Shown in pieces: positions 41,991-47,512 of a stretch of DNA of 47,512 nucleotides (the stretch's first letter is position 1; every line of letters starts with the position of its first letter). The DNA lies in NCBI GenBank assembly GCA_934667425.1, contig CAKULV010000024.1, positions 1-47,512 on the forward strand, given 5' to 3'. This stretch comes from an uncultured Kiritimatiellota bacterium (GTDB taxonomy: Bacteria > Verrucomicrobiota > Kiritimatiellia > RFP12 > UBA1067). The notes under the pieces were generated by a model that was given only the letters and a program-made list of their open reading frames with translations, searched no databases and was not told the DNA's origin. The translations under genes were made by a program, and so were the position numbers.

Positions 41991-44900
41991 TCAACCTTGT
42001 ATGGCATGGAATTCTGACAGAAGCCATACAAATTCACCCCACCTTCTTCTTCTATCGGATCACGGTTAAGCCATCTCGTCAATGGTGGGAAATAAAAGCG
42101 GTAGCCATAGTAATAAAATCCTGTTTCAGCATCGAAGTGCTTTGTCGAGAAGCGATGGCGGAACACACCGCACATGGTGCCGGACTGCGAGAGCGTGTTA
42201 CCGAAAGCATCGTAAGTGTACTGCGCGACGGTATTGCCGTTGGCATCGAGATAACGTGTGATGTTACCGATATTGTCGTAGCTGGGAACGAACGGGACAC
42301 CGTCGATGGTGAGATAAAGTAAACCGCCCACGCCGCCAGCACCTTGCAGCGTCCCCGACAAATCCTTACCCCAATAATAATGGATTGTCGAGGATATTCC
42401 GTTTGTGGAGGCGATACGTTCCTCGATAAGATTCCAGCCATCGTAGAAGAAGGTTATTGTTGCTTCAGGCGAAACCTTCTTCACGCGACGGGATTTCGCA
42501 TCGTAGAAGTTGGTGACAAGCAACACGCCATTCGAGGATACTGTCTTAAGCCGGTTGGCGGCATCGTAAGTGTATGCCCAATCGCCACATTGCGTCATGT
42601 TCCCGTCTGCGTCATGCATGAATTCCGCGTACTGGTTGAGGCAGTTCGCCGTCCAGTTGGTAGAATTGCCGATCTCGTCGTAGCCATAAGCAGCGGGAAC
42701 ACCAGAAACGTTCGCCGCCGTCACTTCGCTTCTGGCATTGTAGCCAAAGGTATCGTTATTACGGGCTGTCGGTCTGTTGAGCGCATCGTATGTGTACGCC
42801 AGACTTCCAACGCCTACGCCATTGGCGACACTCGAAATATCGGTCACAAGCGAACGACGATAAACATCATGCAAGAGACTGCGGGAGAATACTACGCCAT
42901 TGGAAAGCGTCAGCGAATACCCTGCATCAAGACGGTCTTGGGTGTAGGCGTAATCGACAACGGCAATCATGTTGGAGATCGAGGCGAGCAGGCCGTCGGC
43001 ATTGTAGTCGTAGATGGTGTCGTCGATTCCGTTCAGCCGGCTGAACGCATCGAACGTGCGCGTAATTGTCTTGCTCTCATTGCCGACAGCAGCCGTGTCG
43101 TTCGTGCAGTTGCCCTTTAAGTCACGGTCGAGGTTTGCCGAGGCAACGTCATTCGAGAACGCAATCTCATTCAAGAACGCATCATGATCGAACGATGCGA
43201 TCTCGCCATCGGAATACTCCACGGCGACAATCTGCCGCCGCGAATCATACATGTTCTCCTTCCAACGCCCGCTGGCGTAGGTCGTGCGGAGCGGGAGATT
43301 GTCGGGCGTGTAGGTGTAGATGACGATCGAGTTGTCAGCGTAGGTCTTGGAGAGACAGTTGCCTGTCGCCGCATCGTATGCCCACGAAGTCGTGTCCCAT
43401 GTTTCACCGTCGCGGGTGGTGGAGAGCGAGGTGCGACGGTTTTGCGTGTCGTGGGTGTAGCGTACGGGATAGGTCGCTCCGTCTTCGGCTATGACGTTGC
43501 CGGCGGCATCGTATGACTTGAAGATAGTGATGCCGAGCGCGTCAGTCGTCGCGACGCGGTTGCCGAGCGTGTCGTAGGCGTAGGATTCGGAAACGACCTC
43601 GCCGCTGTTCGTGTAGGTATGCGTAGCGAGGAGGTCTCCGGCGGCGGAATAATCGAAAGATTGAAGCGGCAACGGCATCCCTTCTCCGATGGCGCGGAAT
43701 GTTGCCGCGACGCGAGCAAAAGCATCATAGGTGTTGATGGTTGTGGTGCCGGAAGTTTCGTTCGTGAGGATGAGTCCGCACAGCGACTGGCGGACTGCAG
43801 ACGAGGCAACGGATGACGAGGTTGTTTCGGTTTCAATGCCGGTTGCCGGATTGAAGGATGCGGTCGTTTCGGTGACGGTTTGCGGCGCGTTTTGGCCAGC
43901 GCACCCTACCATCGTCACTTCATGGCGTCGGATCGCATCGGAAAGGCCAGTGAGCTGTGTTTTGGCGATGGTGAGCGAGTTGGTGTGCGGTCCAATCACG
44001 GATGATGTTTCGACGCGCCACCATTCGTTCGAGACTTCGGCGTATGTGACGTCTGTGCGGTTGGTCACGCCGTCGAGGACTGTGCCGACCTGCTCGCCGA
44101 AGTCGTTGTAGAGGTAGGTTGTAGTGCGCGCCACGTCGCCTGCCGTGAAAGTGGCGGAAAGGATGCGCGAGGTCGTGCCGCAGTAGGCGCAGATGGTTGT
44201 TTTGACACTTCCGTTCGCACCCGGCTCGGATGTCGAGATGAGCCGGCCGAGGAGGTCGTAGGTGGAGACGGAGTTGGTGACGGTGCCTTTGTCATAAGAT
44301 GATGTCACAACGTAATCGATGCGCTTTCCGTCGGCGGCGTAGTCGGTGAAGCGGCGCTCCTCCGTCCACGCGGTCGCCGAGGACGGCGACCCTCCCGCGT
44401 ACGGGCCGAAACCCTGTGCACACCATTCGCGGCGCGTGGACGATCCGCCGCCGAAATAGGAGCGGCTCTTCGTCTTCACGACCTCCACGCCGTTGGTGAG
44501 CACTGTCTCGCACGTCTCTATGCTGTCTCCAAGGATGCAGATGCTCCTGACCGTCACCTTGCCGCGCTCATCGGTACTGACGGCATAGTCGTCGCCGCCG
44601 AGCGGATAGGCGGTGGACGAGACGGAGAGCAGCCTCGACGGCGGGGGCGCCGTCGCCACGACGGCCTCGCCTGGCGTCGTTCCGGCGTACACCACCGTGT
44701 TCGTCTCGCGTCCGAGCGCATCGTAGAAACGCTGCGTGACGCGGTACTGGCCGTTCGTCGACATGTCGGCGAGCCACACGTCCTCAATCGCGTTGTAGAG
44801 GTGGTCCGTGCCGGTCTGCGCGGAGCGCAGCGTCTTGCGCCCCTCACGGTCGCGCCTCCACAGGAGGCGGCAGCACGAGTAGGCGTTCGTGAGCGACGTT

Positions 44901-47512
44901 CCGTCGAGGTAGATGGTGGAGCGCAGGCGGTTCCGGCTGTCGTAGACGGATCGCTCGTCCTCAATGACCGTATCTCCTTCCGTGAGGCGCATCGTCCGGC
45001 GGAGGACCGTGCCGTAGGATGCGTCCGCCTCCGTGACGGTGTAGGTCGGGAATGCGGTCGCTGGGGACGGCGACCCTCCCGCGTCAGGCCCGTAGCGGCA
45101 CGTCGTGCAGGACAGGACGCCACCCAAAAGAGAATAGGTGTTGACAGTGAGCATTCCGTCCTCGTCGAGCGATTCGGCGGCGGCGTTGCGCATGAGAAGC
45201 GGCGTCCCCTCGCCCGTGTCCGCGTAGGTGATCTCGTAGGAGTAGGCGTTCGCAGGATCGCCGATCTCCGCACTCTGCTTTCCCGCCCACCACGTCTCCT
45301 TCCTGATGGCGGCGTACCCGTCCCGCGTGAGGCGCGTGTAGCGCGTCCACGTGCGGCCGATGAGGGTCTCCGCCCCGTCCCTGACGACATAGCGCGTCTC
45401 GGTGCGCGGACGCGCCGCGTCGTCCTCGTGGCACGAGTCGCCGTTATGCGGAGCGAAGTCCCAGACGGTCACGAACGCATCCGTGAGGACGCTGGCATCG
45501 TACAGCACATTGGAGATCACGTACGGGAAGCCGGACGGCACGGCGGCGTTCCCGAGCTGCGCGATGCGCAGCGTCAGATGGCCGTCCTCGTCGTAGTCGC
45601 TGTACGTCCAGGCGCGGGCGTTGCCCAGGACGAGCCGTGGCTTGCCGTGCCGCGCGAAGTTCGGCGGGTCGTTCCAGTAGTCCGTCTCGGTCCACTCCGT
45701 GCCCAGACCGGTCGATTCTGCGCGGTACGTCTCGCGGAGGACGGCGTTGTCGAACTCGCCGACAAGGCTCTGTTCGGTCGTGACGGATTCGAGGACGTTG
45801 CCCGCCTCGTCCGTCGTGGTGCGCGTCTCCCACTTCGTGCCGCCGACAGGGAGGTCGTTGCAGGCGTCGAGCTGCGTCCCTACGCCCGCGATGTTGTCGA
45901 ACCGCGTCCAGCTACCGCCGGAATGGGAATAGGTGTAGGTCTCGTCGGACATCACGTTGTTCAGGCGACTGATCTTGATGAGGCGCACCTGCGAAGGATT
46001 GCCGTTCACGTTGAAGACCTGCCATGTGTGCTCCAGCGTCTGCGCGGCGGTGTCGCAGATGGCGATCTGCGCCCCGTTCGCGATGTCCTCGATGCGAAGG
46101 TCGCGCCCCCTCTGGTCGCTGCACACGATGCGCCGCACCCCGGACGCCGTCGTGTCGGAGATGGTCGCGGAGGGATGCCCCAGGAGCTGGAACGTGTCCT
46201 TGCCGACGAGGATCGGCCCTTCGGTTGCGAACCACACGAACCCGGCGACCTGCTTCGTGACCGGCGCGCCGAGCGGGATCCGGAACTTGAGCGAACCGAG
46301 CGAAGTGCCCTCCAGCGCGTCGCAGTTCCCGTTCGCGCAGTCGCTCTCGCAGCTCTCGCATCCGCCGTAGCCACCGCCGCTGCCGCCGCATTGCGCATCG
46401 TACACGTGTTCGGGCGATCCCGACCACACCTCGACGCCGTCCACGTACACGCTGCCGCCGGACGTGGTCACGCAACCACCGCCGTCCCCGGCTCCGCTCG
46501 ACGCGCGGAGTTCGCAGTCGCCGTCGATCCAGCCGCCGCCCCAATCGTGGTACCAGCCCTCACGCAGACATTTCGAGTCGAGGGGATAGTCATCCTCCTC
46601 GTAGTATCCGTACCCGCCCCAATCGTAGCCGACGCCGTCGTCGTAGCAGCCGTGTCCGCTGCAGCACCACGAGGCGGACGGATCGAGGACGACGATGGTC
46701 CCGCCCCCGCCGCCTCCGCGACGCATGAGGCGCGGGGAGCGCAGCGGGACGGACTGCCCGGCGCCAACGCCGATGTCCGGGAGCGGACATACGCCTGGGC
46801 GGCGCGCAATGACGCTTCCGCCGTACGCATCGCCCGAGAACGTGAAGTCGCCGTCCACGCCCGAAAGGTAGCTGAGAGCCTCCATGTCGCATTCGTCTGC
46901 GCCCATCGCAGCCCTGCAAGGACGGAGCGAATGGTCGATGGCGAGGTCAATCTGCGAATCGGTCCCGTCAAGGAACACATGGAACTTCGTTCCGCTTTGG
47001 CCCGTTATCTCATCGCCGCCCTCAATGTGAAACTCGGGTGCGTATGCGATGAAATGGAGAGCTTCCGGCGAACAGACACTGTGCGCCCCTGTAGCCCGGA
47101 GACGCAGGGTCAGCTCGTAGGGGCAGTCGTTCGTCGAGAGCGGGATGCGGAAGCTGTCACCGAGCGGAGACGCCGGGACCGGACCGCAGGCTCCGTCGCC
47201 CGCGTCCCATTCGAGGGCCATCCCCGTCAGACGCCATCCGGCGGCATTCGTCGGGCTTGCGGAGACGAAGAACTGCTGCCATGCGCTCGAACGGTTGACC
47301 GTGAACGTCCTCTCCCAGACGAGGTTCGTCATCCCCGCCGGCCAGTCGGCGACGAAGCCATCAAAGAGCCTCCAGGTGACGAGGCCGTTCGTCGAGACCA
47401 CGTTTGCCGCCGCCACCGAGTTTGTCGGGTTGATGCCGCAGAGCATCTTGCCGGCGAGCGTGAAGCCGGTCCCGTCGCGCTCCGCGGCCGTGTCGAATGC
47501 GTTCGTGCCGCC
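41672..47512 (-). CDS. Giant Rhs repeat protein with Cys-rich C-terminal tip (5' end outside window)
   Basis: At least 1946 residues; the frame is still open at base 47512, so the N-terminus is missing. The visible part starts with beta-sandwich sequence, then a Gly/Tyr/Cys-rich stretch (46310-46730). A long series of YD repeats forms the Rhs beta-cage (for example YDTLGNRVATTDALG, YTYDAANRLKTV and YTYDAFGNTLSQ). The Rhs core ends in FDAETGFYYYGYRFY, TRWLNRDPIEEEGG and NLYGF. After VDFLGK comes a variable tip of about 105 residues (41672-41990) with nine Cys. In known Rhs proteins this tip is a toxin held in the cage. Base composition falls from very G/C-rich to AT-richer towards the tip. Downstream it overlaps the candidate immunity gene by 4 nt. 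Confidence 0.9.
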   Translation of the reverse strand, partial: GGTNAFDTAAERDGTGFTLAGKMLCGINPTNSVAAANVVSTNGLVTWRLFDGFVADWPAGMTNLVWERTFTVNRSSAWQQFFVSASPTNAAGWRLTGMALEWDAGDGACGPVPASPLGDSFRIPLSTNDCPYELTLRLRATGAHSVCSPEALHFIAYAPEFHIEGGDEITGQSGTKFHVFLDGTDSQIDLAIDHSLRPCRAAMGADECDMEALSYLSGVDGDFTFSGDAYGGSVIARRPGVCPLPDIGVGAGQSVPLRSPRLMRRGGGGGGTIVVLDPSASWCCSGHGCYDDGVGYDWGGYGYYEEDDYPLDSKCLREGWYHDWGGGWIDGDCELRASSGAGDGGGCVTTSGGSVYVDGVEVWSGSPEHVYDAQCGGSGGGYGGCESCESDCANGNCDALEGTSLGSLKFRIPLGAPVTKQVAGFVWFATEGPILVGKDTFQLLGHPSATISDTTASGVRRIVCSDQRGRDLRIEDIANGAQIAICDTAAQTLEHTWQVFNVNGNPSQVRLIKISRLNNVMSDETYTYSHSGGSWTRFDNIAGVGTQLDACNDLPVGGTKWETRTTTDEAGNVLESVTTEQSLVGEFDNAVLRETYRAESTGLGTEWTETDYWNDPPNFARHGKPRLVLGNARAWTYSDYDEDGHLTLRIAQLGNAAVPSGFPYVISNVLYDASVLTDAFVTVWDFAPHNGDSCHEDDAARPRTETRYVVRDGAETLIGRTWTRYTRLTRDGYAAIRKETWWAGKQSAEIGDPANAYSYEITYADTGEGTPLLMRNAAAESLDEDGMLTVNTYSLLGGVLSCTTCRYGPDAGGSPSPATAFPTYTVTEADASYGTVLRRTMRLTEGDTVIEDERSVYDSRNRLRSTIYLDGTSLTNAYSCCRLLWRRDREGRKTLRSAQTGTDHLYNAIEDVWLADMSTNGQYRVTQRFYDALGRETNTVVYAGTTPGEAVVATAPPPSRLLSVSSTAYPLGGDDYAVSTDERGKVTVRSICILGDSIETCETVLTNGVEVVKTKSRSYFGGGSSTRREWCAQGFGPYAGGSPSSATAWTEERRFTDYAADGKRIDYVVTSSYDKGTVTNSVSTYDLLGRLISTSEPGANGSVKTTICAYCGTTSRILSATFTAGDVARTTTYLYNDFGEQVGTVLDGVTNRTDVTYAEVSNEWWRVETSSVIGPHTNSLTIAKTQLTGLSDAIRRHEVTMVGCAGQNAPQTVTETTASFNPATGIETETTSSSVASSAVRQSLCGLILTNETSGTTTINTYDAFARVAATFRAIGEGMPLPLQSFDYSAAGDLLATHTYTNSGEVVSESYAYDTLGNRVATTDALGITIFKSYDAAGNVIAEDGATYPVRYTHDTQNRRTSLSTTRDGETWDTTSWAYDAATGNCLSKTYADNSIVIYTYTPDNLPLRTTYASGRWKENMYDSRRQIVAVEYSDGEIASFDHDAFLNEIAFSNDVASANLDRDLKGNCTNDTAAVGNESKTITRTFDAFSRLNGIDDTIYDYNADGLLASISNMIAVVDYAYTQDRLDAGYSLTLSNGVVFSRSLLHDVYRRSLVTDISSVANGVGVGSLAYTYDALNRPTARNNDTFGYNARSEVTAANVSGVPAAYGYDEIGNSTNWTANCLNQYAEFMHDADGNMTQCGDWAYTYDAANRLKTVSSNGVLLVTNFYDAKSRRVKKVSPEATITFFYDGWNLIEERIASTNGISSTIHYYWGKDLSGTLQGAGGVGGLLYLTIDGVPFVPSYDNIGNITRYLDANGNTVAQYTYDAFGNTLSQSGTMCGVFRHRFSTKHFDAETGFYYYGYRFYFPPLTRWLNRDPIEEEGGVNLYGFCQNSMPYKVDFLGKIECCNCVYSGNLLTSGQSTGFSILDRKKCFYLSEGWIIDVIEDYLCVPKFHSAIGNCFAKSCRVTTRYRCQKSQSTSDPTKYAYFWAYISDEVQPCATRSR

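Noticed and set aside
1..47512. tRNA, rRNA or riboswitch genes
   Set aside because: All gaps are short (none over about 220 nt without a gene) and none shows cloverleaf, rRNA-like or known riboswitch sequence by eye; a covariance-model scan was not possible.

Overview
The window is high-GC bacterial DNA with strong G/C bias at third codon positions. It most resembles an uncultured, probably gut-associated member of the PVC group (Kiritimatiellota or Verrucomicrobiota). That placement is inferred from gene content: Tat-secreted GH109-type and GH20-like enzymes, a DUF4838 protein, a protein with autotransporter-associated beta-strand repeats, a sulphatase-free glycan locus and very large Rhs proteins with Cys-rich tips. 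No rRNA or tRNA gene was seen, so it rests on protein resemblance only.

Left part, 1-20.7 kb, is mostly housekeeping. A minus-strand purD-purE-MBL hydrolase group (187-2821) diverges from gltB-gltD (3031-8841). The gltBD upstream region carries a near-perfect sigma-54 promoter and a 9-bp-arm palindrome, suggesting nitrogen control. Next come an orphan Vsr endonuclease, a palindromic array of 7-bp repeats, a FadL-type outer-membrane protein with a textbook sigma-70 promoter, and an L,D-transpeptidase. A long minus-strand run from 20.7 to 11.75 kb reads rpoD, an RRM protein with a hydrophobic N-terminus, grpE, dnaJ, an ABC-F ATPase, a TIM-barrel isomerase, argC and rdgB. Most junctions are tight or overlapping.

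Middle part, 20.9-39.0 kb, is a glycan-use locus. It contains nagB, a Tat-exported GH109-type alpha-N-acetylgalactosaminidase, a six-hairpin glycosidase-like protein, two membrane acyltransferases (acyltransferase-3 and HGSNAT/NagX-like), a DUF4838 protein, a 1105-residue deacetylase/esterase fusion, a Tat-exported GH20-like protein and a secreted beta-strand-repeat protein. All run on the minus strand and are likely controlled by the divergent LacI/AraC-type hybrid regulator at 37.86-39.0 kb. Together they suggest removal and catabolism of acetylated amino sugars such as those of mucin. A duplicated leader of about 165 bp inside the locus has left behind a deleted gene (33605-33775) and altered the C-terminus of its neighbour.

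Right part, 39.0-47.5 kb, is an Rhs locus. A giant Rhs protein (5' end outside the window) ends in an AT-richer, Cys-rich tip with no recognised family. It overlaps by 4 nt a small membrane-anchored protein, which is the layout of a polymorphic toxin with its immunity protein. Immediately downstream lies a displaced second Rhs core, truncated at both ends. This is the best candidate for an undescribed system in the window.
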